NCBI RefSeq assembly: GCF_016919005.1
Contig: NZ_JAFFQE010000007.1
Location: 186,001 to 250,000, forward strand
Length of the DNA stretch: 64,000 nt
From: Desulfopila inferna
GTDB taxonomy: Bacteria > Desulfobacterota > Desulfobulbia > Desulfobulbales > Desulfocapsaceae
Reading direction: 5' to 3'
The notes beneath the pieces were generated by a model. The model was not told where the DNA came from. It ran no database searches and saw nothing but the letters and a program-made list of their open reading frames with translations. Made by a program: the position numbers and the translations under genes. Of the stretch, positions 27,671-36,117 are shown piece after piece. How positions within the stretch are numbered: position 1 is the first letter of the stretch; each line of letters starts with the position of its first letter.

Positions 27671-27705
27671 AGGGCCTGGACTCTCCAGGCCCTTTCCTCT
27701 TTTTA
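27671..27705 (+). terminator. Intrinsic terminator at the end of the early region
   Basis: The perfect nine-base stem AGGGCCTGG/CCAGGCCCT (27671-27679 with 27685-27693) is followed by CCTCTTTTT. The 140 bp after it should hold the Mor-dependent late promoter. Confidence 0.85.
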
Positions 27706-27846
27706 CCTTAAATACCGAAATGCTTCGGGTAACAATCCATCAGCAAAAATTCTATATCTACCCTCGCAGCAAGTGATCTTTTTTCTCTACGCCGGGATGG
27801 GCATTGTGCCTGTCCCGGTTGCTGAAGGTTGCAACGAGGGATACGG

Positions 27847-28362
27847 ATGCAGAACAACTACTACGATCATTATTTCCAGGACTATACCGCTAAGTCATTC
27901 GACGGAGCACTCTCCTGGCAATGGATGAAAGCCATGGCGCTGGCGGAATCCGGGCTTGATCCGGAGGCAGTCTCCCCTGCCGGAGCCGTAGGCGTCATGC
28001 AGTTGATCCCCGGCACCTCGAAATGGATGGCCGGGAAACTGGGCATAATGCACTCTCCTCTCACTCCCCATCTCAACATCCACATGGGTGTTGCTTTTGC
28101 CAGATACTGTTTCGATATCTGGAAAAAGGAGACCGGCGTCGAACGTATCCGCTTCATGTTGGGGAGCTATAACGCAGGAGCAGGACGTATCCTGAAGGCG
28201 CAACACCTCGCTGACCAGGATGGTCTTGCCACCGACAGATGGACATCGATTGCCACTTGCCTGCCACAAGTGACCGGCCGACACGCGAGAGAAACTATTA
28301 CCTACGTTTCCAGGGTGGAAGCGTATCACAAGCAACTAATATCAGAAGGAGAATCCGCATGA
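27847..28362 (+). CDS. Phage lytic transglycosylase (endolysin-type)
   Basis: The 171-residue SLT-domain protein has catalytic Glu in MALAESGLDP, the GVMQLIPGT motif and GSYNAGAGR typical of goose-type lysozyme-like transglycosylases. There is no signal peptide. It cleaves peptidoglycan for lysis. The ATG at 27847 has GAGGG six bases upstream. It is the first late gene, and the next gene overlaps by ATGA. Confidence 0.9.
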   Translation: MQNNYYDHYFQDYTAKSFDGALSWQWMKAMALAESGLDPEAVSPAGAVGVMQLIPGTSKWMAGKLGIMHSPLTPHLNIHMGVAFARYCFDIWKKETGVERIRFMLGSYNAGAGRILKAQHLADQDGLATDRWTSIATCLPQVTGRHARETITYVSRVEAYHKQLISEGESA

Positions 28363-28523
28363 ACTTCCTCCCAAACAAGAAAACCTATATAGCCGCACTC
28401 GGCATGGCGCTGCTCGGCGTATTCGAGATTGTCAACGGCAATACGCCTGCAGGCGTGCAGCGTCTGGTGGAGGCCTTTGGTTTTATAGGCCTGCGCGCCG
28501 GTATCGCAAAAGCGGGAAAGTAA
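28359..28523 (+). CDS. Small holin-like membrane protein
   Basis: The 54-residue protein has hydrophobic segments YIAALGMALLGVFEIV and LVEAFGFIGLRAGIA. A strong AAGGAG site precedes the ATG, which overlaps the transglycosylase stop. Position beside the lysis gene suggests a holin or holin partner; the sequence alone does not prove it. Confidence 0.65.
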   Translation: MNFLPNKKTYIAALGMALLGVFEIVNGNTPAGVQRLVEAFGFIGLRAGIAKAGK

Positions 28524-28524
28524 C

Positions 28525-28746
28525 ATGGCAGATCAGTTCGACCGAGCACAGGAGCTTGACGCGGTTTTCCGCGAACAGGCTCTCGCCATACACAAGAGGG
28601 CCGCATCCCAGGGGACGGGGACCGCCCGGACGATCTGCGTTGACTGTGATGAGAAGATTCCGCAGGCACGCCGGATCGCGGTCCCAGGATGCCTGCGGTG
28701 TGTGGAGTGTGCAACACTGTACGAAAGACTGAAAGGTGGATTGTGA
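28525..28746 (+). CDS. TraR/DksA-type C4 zinc-finger protein
   Basis: The 73-residue protein has CVDC-x17-CLRC-type zinc ligands (CVDCDEKIPQARRIA and CLRCVEC) and a short coiled N-terminus, as in phage TraR/YbiI proteins. It may bind the RNA polymerase secondary channel. It overlaps the next gene by four bases. Confidence 0.85.
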   Translation: MADQFDRAQELDAVFREQALAIHKRAASQGTGTARTICVDCDEKIPQARRIAVPGCLRCVECATLYERLKGGL

Positions 28747-29135
28747 TTGAAGACTATACAGCCTGGCGCTTCTGGTTCGATGCCGCTCAGCTTGCAGGTA
28801 CTATCGCTATCGGCGTCTATGTCTGGTGGGACCGGCGTAAAAAAACAACGGAGAAGCGGTTTAGCGCACTGGAGGAGATGGTGAGCGGGCATGCGGTATC
28901 CATCAAGACTATCAATGATGCCAAGAAAAAAAAAGACGGAGACTGTGATAAGCGTCTGCAGCGCATCACCGATTTGGAAAAGGATGTTCATCATCTGCCG
29001 AGCCGTCAGGAGCTTACGGAGCTCTCCGGAAAAATCGGCACTCTGACCGAAAAACTCGGCACGCTCGACGGCCGACTGAGTGGCATCAACCGGGCGGTGG
29101 ATCTGCTCAACCAACATCATTTGAGGACGGATTAA
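28743..29135 (+). CDS. DUF2730-like membrane/coiled-coil protein
   Basis: From the GTG at 28743 (AAAGGTGG upstream, overlapping the previous stop) the 130-residue product has one membrane helix (WFDAAQLAGTIAIGVYVWW) and a long coiled coil with heptads. This is the usual Mu-like gene between the lysis genes and the small-terminase region. It is possibly a spanin-like or late lysis protein. Confidence 0.75.
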   Translation: MIEDYTAWRFWFDAAQLAGTIAIGVYVWWDRRKKTTEKRFSALEEMVSGHAVSIKTINDAKKKKDGDCDKRLQRITDLEKDVHHLPSRQELTELSGKIGTLTEKLGTLDGRLSGINRAVDLLNQHHLRTD

Positions 29136-29434
29136 TGGGGAATTTTGCCAAGCTTGTTCAAGAAGATATGCGGCTGGTGGTTGTGCGGGTGCTGGCCGAG
29201 GATGCCGACTACAGCCATAATGAGCACGTGTTGCGCTCGGCGCTGCGCTCGCTGGGCCATACCGTCAGCATGGATAAACTTCGCACCGAACTGAGCTGGC
29301 TGGCCGAGCAGGGATTGATTTCCGCTTCCGCTCCGGCGGGCGTCATGGTCGCTAAGCTGACAGCCAGGGGGCTTGACGTGGCCACCGGCGCCGTGGTGAT
29401 CCCCGGCGTAAAACGACCGGAACCGGAGCTATAA
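29135..29434 (+). CDS. Mu gp26-like winged-helix protein
   Basis: The 99-residue protein is of the VpaChn25_0724-type: MRLVVVRVLAEDADYSHNEH, LRSALRSLGHTVSMDKLRTE, LAEQGLI and KLTARGLDVATG. It has a winged-helix fold of unknown target. It starts on the last base of the previous stop. Confidence 0.8.
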   Translation: MGNFAKLVQEDMRLVVVRVLAEDADYSHNEHVLRSALRSLGHTVSMDKLRTELSWLAEQGLISASAPAGVMVAKLTARGLDVATGAVVIPGVKRPEPEL

Positions 29435-29437
29435 GCC

Positions 29438-30001
29438 ATGGCTAAGCCCTCTACCATCGATAAATTGCCGGGCGATATTTTAGAGCAGCTCCAGGAGCTG
29501 CTTCGTGATCCGCGGGTCACCCAGCTGGAGGCCACTGCCCGGATCAACGAGATCCTTGAAGCGGAAGGTCATGAGGACAGGCTGTCCAAATCGTCAGTCA
29601 ACCGCTACGACTTGTCTATGCGGAAGGCCGGTGAAAAACTGCAGCAGTCGAGAGAAGTTGCCAAAATGTGGATCGGCAAGCTCGGCGCTGCTCCCCAGGG
29701 GCAGGTCGGGAACCTGGTCAACGAAGTGCTCAGAACCTTAGCTTTTGAACTCTCCCTCAAACTCCAGGATGCTGAGCTCAATGAGGATACGGTCCCGGAT
29801 GTGATCTCCAATCTCAAGGCGCTCTCCCTGGCGGCACAGCGGCTTGAGGCATCGGCGACGCTCAATGTCAAACGCGAAGCGGAGATCCGCAAGCAGGCCC
29901 TTGAGAAAGCGGCCGAGGCGGTTGAGGATGAGGCTCGCGCCCAAGGCATGGATGCCGATCAGGCGGACTTCTGGCGCCGTAAAGTACTGGGGGTCGCGTA
30001 G
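29438..30001 (+). CDS. DUF3486, Mu gp27-like small terminase candidate
   Basis: The 187-residue protein has an N-terminal HTH-like part (ATARINEILEAEGHEDRLSK, SSVNRYDLSM) and a long helical C-terminus. It matches Mu gp27, placed directly before the large terminase and thought to serve as the small packaging subunit. Confidence 0.85.
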   Translation: MAKPSTIDKLPGDILEQLQELLRDPRVTQLEATARINEILEAEGHEDRLSKSSVNRYDLSMRKAGEKLQQSREVAKMWIGKLGAAPQGQVGNLVNEVLRTLAFELSLKLQDAELNEDTVPDVISNLKALSLAAQRLEASATLNVKREAEIRKQALEKAAEAVEDEARAQGMDADQADFWRRKVLGVA

Positions 30002-31615
30002 ATGAGCGCCCTTGCTCCACTGAAAAGCACTCTCAGGGTGCTCGAATGGGATGAACTGCCTGCCCAGGCCAGGGACATTCCCGACGAGTTTGATCCCCTG
30101 GCGGAAGGCGTGCTCATGCGGCATCAGTCGCAATGGCTGGCAATCAAGGCCGCACTCAAGGTGTGCCCGAAAGGAAGGCGGACCGGCATTACCTTCTGCC
30201 AGGCGCTTGACGACACCATAACCGCAGGCAGCAGGCGAAGCGCAGGCGGGGATAACGTCTATTATATCGGCGATACGAAAGATAAGGGGCTGGAGTTTAT
30301 CGGCTACTGCGCCAAGTTTGCCAGAGTGATTGCCGAGGCTCAGGGGCAAGGCGTCTCCGGGATCGAAGAGTTTCTGTTTGAAGACCAAGACGAAAAAGGC
30401 AACTCTCGGCATATCAACGCCTATCGCATCCGCTTCTCCTCCGGCTATCAGATCGTAGCACTGTCCAGCCGCCCTGCCAATATTCGAGGGTTGCAGGGCA
30501 AGGTGCGAATCGATGAGGCGGCATTCCATGCCGATGTCCAGGGCGTGCTCGATGCCGCCACTGCCTTACTGATCTGGGGAGGTGAGATTGTCATCATCTC
30601 CTCGCATAACGGCAAGAACAATCCTTTTAATCAGCTCATCAAGGATATTGAAGCAGGCAGGTACGGAGAAAACAACGATGCCGTGGTCTTCACCGTCACC
30701 TTCGATCAGGCGGTGGAAAACGGCCTGTATGAGCGAGTCTGCATGATGAAGGGCTGGACGCCGACACCGGCAGAAAAAGAGAAATGGTATAAACGGATCC
30801 GCTCCGCCTACGGGCCGAGAAAAGCGGCCATGCGTGAGGAGTTGGACGTCATTCCCAGGGACTCCGGCGGCGTCTGTATTCCCGGTGTCTGGATCGAACG
30901 GGCCATGGCAGAAGAGCGGAAGATTCTGAGATTGCATTTAGATGATGATTTCGTGCGTAAGCCCGAAGGTGAGCGCATGGCCTGGGGAGAAAAATATATC
31001 CTCAAGTTTGTGATGCCGCTGCTGGAGAGCCTCGATTTGCAGCGGGAACATGTTCTCGGTATGGACTTCGCCAGACACAGACATTTTTCCGTCCTGGTGC
31101 CGCTGGCTATCCAACAGAATCTCGACCGCAAGGAGCCCTTTGCCGTGGAGCTGAACAACGTGCCGAACCGCCAACAGGAGCAAATTCTCTGGGCGATTAT
31201 TAAGGGGTTGCCGAAGTTTCGCGGAGCCGCCCTTGATGCGACCGGTCCCGGTCAGCAGATGGCGGAATATACGGCCGATAAGTTCGGCCATAATATCATC
31301 CATCAGGTGGCCTTGTCGCGAACCTGGTACGGCGCCTGGATGCCGAAGATGATTACACGCTTCGAGGACGGCAACTATGACCTGATCAAGGATGCCTCCC
31401 ATGAGCAGGATCTGCGAACCGTGGAAGAAATCGACGGCATTCCCATGGTTGGAAAGATCGAGCGCAAAGACCTGCAGGATCCTGATCTGGTGCGTCATGG
31501 GGACTTTGCCATCGGGCTGGCGCTTGCGGAATATGCAGCCTTGAACAAGGGTGGCGGGAAGCCGAGATACGAATCGGTATCCAAACGAAGATTTGAAAAG
31601 AAAGGGATGTGGTAA
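30002..31615 (+). CDS. Terminase large subunit (Mu gp28-like)
   Basis: The 537-residue protein has an ATPase half with a divergent P-loop (GRRTGIT, residues 58-64) and Walker B VRIDEAAFH (about 168-176). A coupling SS motif (IIISSH) follows, and a C-terminal RNase H-like nuclease begins at LGMDFARHRH. It packages DNA into heads by headful and cuts host-flanking DNA. It follows gp27 without a gap and shares one base with the portal gene. Confidence 0.95.
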   Translation: MSALAPLKSTLRVLEWDELPAQARDIPDEFDPLAEGVLMRHQSQWLAIKAALKVCPKGRRTGITFCQALDDTITAGSRRSAGGDNVYYIGDTKDKGLEFIGYCAKFARVIAEAQGQGVSGIEEFLFEDQDEKGNSRHINAYRIRFSSGYQIVALSSRPANIRGLQGKVRIDEAAFHADVQGVLDAATALLIWGGEIVIISSHNGKNNPFNQLIKDIEAGRYGENNDAVVFTVTFDQAVENGLYERVCMMKGWTPTPAEKEKWYKRIRSAYGPRKAAMREELDVIPRDSGGVCIPGVWIERAMAEERKILRLHLDDDFVRKPEGERMAWGEKYILKFVMPLLESLDLQREHVLGMDFARHRHFSVLVPLAIQQNLDRKEPFAVELNNVPNRQQEQILWAIIKGLPKFRGAALDATGPGQQMAEYTADKFGHNIIHQVALSRTWYGAWMPKMITRFEDGNYDLIKDASHEQDLRTVEEIDGIPMVGKIERKDLQDPDLVRHGDFAIGLALAEYAALNKGGGKPRYESVSKRRFEKKGMW

Positions 31616-33168
31616 TGGTAAAGCTCTACGATCAATTCAACCGCGAGATAGATATCTCCAAAAACAAGAAGCCGGAAAGGGCTGCTCTTGCGGTTGCCCC
31701 TATCCTTGACTCCTTTCGGGAGTATGTAACCTACGGTCTTACTCCGGAGCGGCTTGCTGCTGTTTTTAAAGCCGCCGATGCCGGTGATCTGCGTGCCCAG
31801 GCGGAGCTGTTTGATCAACTGGAGGAACGCGACGGCCATCTTCTCTGCGAACGGGATAAGCGCAAGAACGTGATTCTTGATGTCGATTTTACCATTGAAC
31901 CGGCCAGCGATGACGGCCGGGACGCGAAGGTGGCCGAGTTTGTCGAGCAGAGCCTGCAGGACATTGCCGATTATGGAGAGTGCCTGATCTCCCTGCAGGA
32001 TGCCGTAGGCAAGGGCTTTGCCTGCCTGGAGAACCATTGGGACGCAAGTGAAGGCCAGGCCGTTATCCAGCAGATGGAATTTGTCGAGCAGAAGCGTTTC
32101 CGCTTTAACGACGATGCCGGGCTGCTCAGAAAATATCCCCGCCTGGTCACGGACACCGACGCCATGGGTGTGGAAATCCCTGCCTGGAAAGCGACCATGC
32201 ATCAATATGGCGGCAAGTCCGGCCACCCGGCCAGATCGGGAATCTACCGGGTGGCCTCCTGGATGGTGCTCTTTAAAAACTACGCCATCAAGGATTGGGT
32301 AATCTTCTGTGAACTGTTCGGCATGCCGCTGCGCATCGGCAAATATGACCAGGGCGCGGGCAAGGAAGACAAGGATGCGCTGATCAATGCCATCTCCTCC
32401 CTGGGTAGCGATGCCGCCGGGATCATCTCCAAGTCAACCGAGATCGAGTTTGTGGAAACGGTGAAGTCCGCCAGGGGTGATCTGTGGAAACTGCTGGCCG
32501 ATTTCTGTAATGCTGAAATTTCCAAGGCGGTCCTTGGCCAGACCCTTTCCGCCCAGGTGGGAGACAAAGGCTCCTATGCCGCCTCGAAAACGCATAACGA
32601 GGTTCGGCTCGATCTTTTAACAGCCGATGGCCGGGCGCTGGCATCGACGATCCGCTCTCAGGTGATCCGGCCCCTGGTCGGCTTCAACTTCGGCTGGGAT
32701 ACTCCGCTGCCCAAATATCTATCGAAGTTCGATGAAGGTGAGAACCTCAAGGAAAAGGCGGAATGGATCGGTGAGCTGATGGATCGATCGGTACCCATGA
32801 GCCTGCCCTGGCTGCGCAAGGAGTTCAGCATCCCGGAACCGGAGAAAGGCGAGGAGATCATCACCGCCTCAAAAAGTTTGGAGAGTCCCTATAGCGCCAA
32901 GATTGTCGCCGCTGACAAGCCAGCCCCGGACAGACGGCAACAGGTGCTCGACAACCATGCGGAGGAGCTTGCCGGTGCCGCCGATCTTTCAGGCAACGAA
33001 GCCGCGATCCTTGAGGCGGTGCAGCGGGCGAACAGCTATGAAGAGGCCTTCGAGAACGTGCTTGCCCTGTATCCGGACATGGACGTGGCCACCCTGCAGG
33101 ACAGTGTGGAGACGGCCATGGTAAACGGCAACCTCTTCGGCAGAATGGCAGTGAGCAATGGTGATTGA
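31615..33168 (+). CDS. Portal protein, DUF935 (Mu gp29-like)
   Basis: The 517-residue protein has DUF935 motifs DQLEERDGHLLCERDKRK and WMVLFKNYAIKDWVIFCELF, then GMPLRIGKYD. It forms the dodecameric portal vertex. The start ATG at 31615 overlaps the terminase stop (TAATG) with AAAGGGA upstream. Confidence 0.95.
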   Translation: MVKLYDQFNREIDISKNKKPERAALAVAPILDSFREYVTYGLTPERLAAVFKAADAGDLRAQAELFDQLEERDGHLLCERDKRKNVILDVDFTIEPASDDGRDAKVAEFVEQSLQDIADYGECLISLQDAVGKGFACLENHWDASEGQAVIQQMEFVEQKRFRFNDDAGLLRKYPRLVTDTDAMGVEIPAWKATMHQYGGKSGHPARSGIYRVASWMVLFKNYAIKDWVIFCELFGMPLRIGKYDQGAGKEDKDALINAISSLGSDAAGIISKSTEIEFVETVKSARGDLWKLLADFCNAEISKAVLGQTLSAQVGDKGSYAASKTHNEVRLDLLTADGRALASTIRSQVIRPLVGFNFGWDTPLPKYLSKFDEGENLKEKAEWIGELMDRSVPMSLPWLRKEFSIPEPEKGEEIITASKSLESPYSAKIVAADKPAPDRRQQVLDNHAEELAGAADLSGNEAAILEAVQRANSYEEAFENVLALYPDMDVATLQDSVETAMVNGNLFGRMAVSNGD

Positions 33169-33934
33169 GCAATCCTTTGCATTGCCGATGCGAGGAGCGC
33201 AGGCCTTCTGGCGGGACAAGGTGCAGATGTCCGCCTCAGAATATGCGGCACTGGCGGATGAAGCCAGGCAGCGGGCCTTTGCCGTCTCCGGCATTGCCAA
33301 AGGAGATGAGCTGAACACGGTCTTTGCCGCACTGCAACGGGCAGTGGATGAGGGCATAAGCTTCGAGCAGTTCAAAGAGGATGCCGCCGATATCTTCGAG
33401 CGGCGCGGCTGGGTGGGCAAGCGGGCCTGGCGGGTGAACAATATCTTTCAGACCAATATTCAAACCGCCTACAACGTCGGGCGCTATGAGCAGCTCCAGC
33501 AGGAAAAGGACGTGATGCCCTACTGGATGTATGACGCCATTAACGATACCGGCACCAGAAAGACGCACCTGGCCATGGATGGCCGCGTCTGGCCCGCCGA
33601 TCATCCGGTTTGGAATACCTGGTATCCACTCAACGGTTACAACTGACGCTGTTCGGTCTCCGGCGTGACCGGGAGCCAGGTTGAGCAGCGCGGCTTGAAG
33701 GTGGAATCGGATGATCCCACCGACAGGATGCTGGAAGTTGTGGACCGGCAGACTGGGAATAAATTGGAGACGGCCAACATGATTCCGGAAGCAGGCTTCG
33801 ATTATAACCCCGCAAAGATGTACTGGCAGAAGACGGAAGAATATATCCGGGAGCGCATCAAATCCTACCCGGCCGAGCTGGCGGCGTTGGTCGAGGCGGA
33901 GCTGGATCCGCTGCTGGAAGAGAAAAAGCCGTAA
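33158..33934 (+). CDS. Mu F-like minor head protein with in-frame UGA at a conserved Cys
   Basis: The first 162 codons match Mu gp30/F-type head morphogenesis proteins (FERRGWVGKRAWRVNNIFQT; DGRVWPADHPVWNTWYPLNG). The frame meets TGA at 33644-33646, then continues in the same frame for 95 codons: RCSVSGVTGSQVEQRGL and onwards to a TAA at 33932. In the family the motif is PPNGxNCRC, so the TGA replaces the first Cys. Read through, the product is 258 residues, a normal size. Either UGA codes selenocysteine (see the hairpin just downstream) or this is a Cys-to-stop mutation. Base composition is unchanged across the stop. Confidence 0.85.
33644..33677 (+). promoter_or_regulatory. SECIS-like hairpin after the in-frame UGA of the head gene
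   Basis: Seventeen bases after the UGA (33644-33646) begins a five-base loop CGTGA (33664-33668). It is closed by GGTCTCCGG/CCGGGAGCC (33655-33663 with 33669-33677): nine positions, one C-A mismatch and two G-T pairs. A bacterial SECIS needs a stem with a small apical loop about 16-37 bases after the UGA and a G among the first loop bases; these conditions are met. Function is inference. Confidence 0.4.
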
Positions 33935-34042
33935 ATGGCCCTGTGCTGCGAAAAAGAGGAGTGTCTGCCTCCGCACAGAGGCACACGAGGGTCAGCGTTT
34001 AATACAGGCGATTTTAAAGATGGTTTAAACGGTATCAGATGA
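33935..34042 (+). CDS. Very small Cys-containing ORF between F and G genes
   Basis: The 35 codons start MALCCEKEECLPPHRGTRGS. The ATG follows directly after the TAA of the head gene, and the TGA overlaps the next ATG (ATGA). The tight coupling suggests it is translated, but its size and lack of a family keep confidence low. Confidence 0.4.
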   Translation: MALCCEKEECLPPHRGTRGSAFNTGDFKDGLNGIR

Positions 34043-34596
34043 TTGAGACAGGGATCAAAATAGACGATAGCGAGCTGGACACGGTTTTAGGCAATATCGT
34101 TGCCCGTTCGAGCAGCAAGCGCCAGGCCCTGAAAACCATCGGCGCCATCGGCAGAGAGTCGGTACGAAGGAATTTCCGTGAAGGTGGCAGGCCGGAGAAA
34201 TGGACACCGTCCAAACGGGTGGAGGGTAAGCGCGGCCAGACCCTGAGAAAGACCGGCAGGCTGCAGAACTCGATTGCCGCATCCGTGGGTAGCGAGAGCG
34301 TGATCATCGGCACCAACGTTGTTTATGCCGCCGTCCATAACTTCGGGGCGAAGAAATTTTCTTTCGGCACGGTGGTCGCCAAAGTTCCGGCCCACCGTCG
34401 CAAGTACAAGGGCCGCAATATGAAGAGCGGCCGCAGGAAGACGGCCAGCGGAGTTGTCTTTGTGAGAGCGCATACCCGGAAAATGAGACTGCCCTGGGGC
34501 GATATTCCGGCACGCCGGTTCATGCTGCTGCAGCGCCGGGATCTGCTGGAGATCGAGGGAGCGCTGGCTGGATATTTGATTACAGGAGAGGCGTAA
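34039..34596 (+). CDS. Virion morphogenesis protein (Mu G-like tail completion)
   Basis: The 185-residue protein of the phage virion morphogenesis family (PF05069-like) shows RKTGRLQNSIAASVGSESVI, GTNVVYAAVHNFG and a C-terminal IPARRFMLLQ. It is needed to complete or join tails to heads. The ATG overlaps the previous small ORF by four bases. Confidence 0.88.
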   Translation: MIETGIKIDDSELDTVLGNIVARSSSKRQALKTIGAIGRESVRRNFREGGRPEKWTPSKRVEGKRGQTLRKTGRLQNSIAASVGSESVIIGTNVVYAAVHNFGAKKFSFGTVVAKVPAHRRKYKGRNMKSGRRKTASGVVFVRAHTRKMRLPWGDIPARRFMLLQRRDLLEIEGALAGYLITGEA

Positions 34597-35601
34597 ATGA
34601 AAAAGATCTACACGATTGTTGCTGCCATGTCGTCAGCTACCGGTGGCAACCTGCCTGAGTGGTACCTGATTTTTCCCGAGGGCGAAAGCGAAGTTGAAGG
34701 CGAAGGCAAATTTATCGTCGACCAGAACTCCTGGAATCTGGTGAAGGCGCGGATCGATAGGCGCGGCCTGGAAGTCGTCTTTGATTATGAGCATCAGACA
34801 CTGGCGGATACCAAGGCACCGGCTGCGGGCTGGTGTAAGGAGTGGCGCTACCTCGAAGGCGTGGGGATTGAAGCGAAAGTGGACTGGACCGAGGAGGCGG
34901 CCGGATATCTAGCTAAAAGCGAATACCGCTATTTTTCGCCGGTCTTTTTTGTACGGAAAACAGACGGACGGCTCTGCGCCGTTCATAGTGTGGCGCTGAC
35001 CAATGCGCCCAAGACCAATCATTTGAAACCGCTCCTGGCCAAGCTTGGGGCAGAACACAAGGAGAACGATATGGACCTTCTCAAGTTATTGATCGCCTCT
35101 CTCAAGCTGAATGAAGACGCTACAGAGGCACAGGTGGTCGCCAAGGTCAAAGAGCTTTTAGAAAAGGATGGCGAAGTGGTTGCCAAGCTGCCGGGCGATG
35201 TGCTCTCGGCGCTCGATCTGAAAGAGGATGACTCGGTTTCCACCGTAGTCGCCTCCATTCATGCCCTGAAGCAGACCGGCAGGGGCGCGGTGAGCCGTGA
35301 GGAGTTTGCGGCCCTGCAGAGGCAGCTGGTTGAAAGAGACGCCGATGAGGTTATTGCCAAGGCAATCGGCGCGGGCAAGATCACTCCGGATCAGAAGGAC
35401 TGGGCAAAGCAGTATGCCGCCAAGGACCTGGAAGGCTTCAAGACCTTCGTGGCCAAGGCGCCGGTTGTCATCCCCGTGGATAAACTGCCGGAGAGCGGTC
35501 AGGAGCAAACCACGGCCGAGCTGACCGGCGATGTGCTCAAGGTGGCCAAGCTGATGGATGTGAGTGAAGAGGATCTGAAGCAGTACGGCGGCTTGAAGTA
35601 G
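34597..35601 (+). CDS. Prohead protease with in-frame scaffold (Mu I/Z-like)
   Basis: The 334-residue protein has an N-terminal Mu I protease domain (VFDYEHQTLADTKAPAAGWC; AEYRYFSP-like SEYRYFSPVF). The C-terminal half is a helical scaffold. An internal ATG at 35071 (MDLLKLLIASLKLNEDATEA) has AAGGAG six bases upstream. The scaffold can therefore be made alone as a separate 176-residue protein, as in Mu I/Z. Confidence 0.9.
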   Translation: MKKIYTIVAAMSSATGGNLPEWYLIFPEGESEVEGEGKFIVDQNSWNLVKARIDRRGLEVVFDYEHQTLADTKAPAAGWCKEWRYLEGVGIEAKVDWTEEAAGYLAKSEYRYFSPVFFVRKTDGRLCAVHSVALTNAPKTNHLKPLLAKLGAEHKENDMDLLKLLIASLKLNEDATEAQVVAKVKELLEKDGEVVAKLPGDVLSALDLKEDDSVSTVVASIHALKQTGRGAVSREEFAALQRQLVERDADEVIAKAIGAGKITPDQKDWAKQYAAKDLEGFKTFVAKAPVVIPVDKLPESGQEQTTAELTGDVLKVAKLMDVSEEDLKQYGGLK

Positions 35602-35664
35602 AGGCCGGTCTCTGCCAGACATTTGAGCGAAGCAGTTTTTTAATATCAATGAAGGAGAGATGAA

Positions 35665-36069
35665 ATGCCTTTAACAGAAGACAGAATGACAGGCCATCAG
35701 GACAGCGAGCTGCTCTCATCCGGTGTTGCCGCAAGTACGAAAATATTCGGCGGCGGCTTGACCGCTGTGAACGCTGCCGGTTATGCCCTGCCCGCTGCCG
35801 ATGCGGCCGGGCTGAAGGTGGTGGGCATATCGGAAGAGCAGGTAGATAACACGGCTGGGGCAAATGGCGCCAAGAATGTGCTGACCCGGAGGAAAAAATC
35901 CTTCTGGCTGAAGAACTCTTCCGGCAACCCGGTCACCATCGCCCATCTGCAGACGGATGTGTATGTGGAAGACGATGAGACGGTCTCCAGCTCCGGAGGC
36001 GTGAACAATATCGTCGCCGGAAAGTGTTTGGCTGTTTCCAGCCGTGGCGTGCTTGTCGAAATCAGCTGA
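35665..36069 (+). CDS. Probable capsid decoration/cement protein
   Basis: The 134-residue Gly/Ala/Val-rich beta protein (SSGVAASTKIFGGGLTAVNA; VYVEDDETVSSSGGVNNIVA) is placed between protease and major capsid gene, as for DUF2190-type or lambda D-like decoration proteins. GGAGAG precedes the start. The call rests on position and composition. Confidence 0.7.
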   Translation: MPLTEDRMTGHQDSELLSSGVAASTKIFGGGLTAVNAAGYALPAADAAGLKVVGISEEQVDNTAGANGAKNVLTRRKKSFWLKNSSGNPVTIAHLQTDVYVEDDETVSSSGGVNNIVAGKCLAVSSRGVLVEIS

Positions 36070-36117
36070 TTGATCAGTAGACTCTTTAATTTTTCTATTC
36101 AAGAAAGGAGCTAGAAA

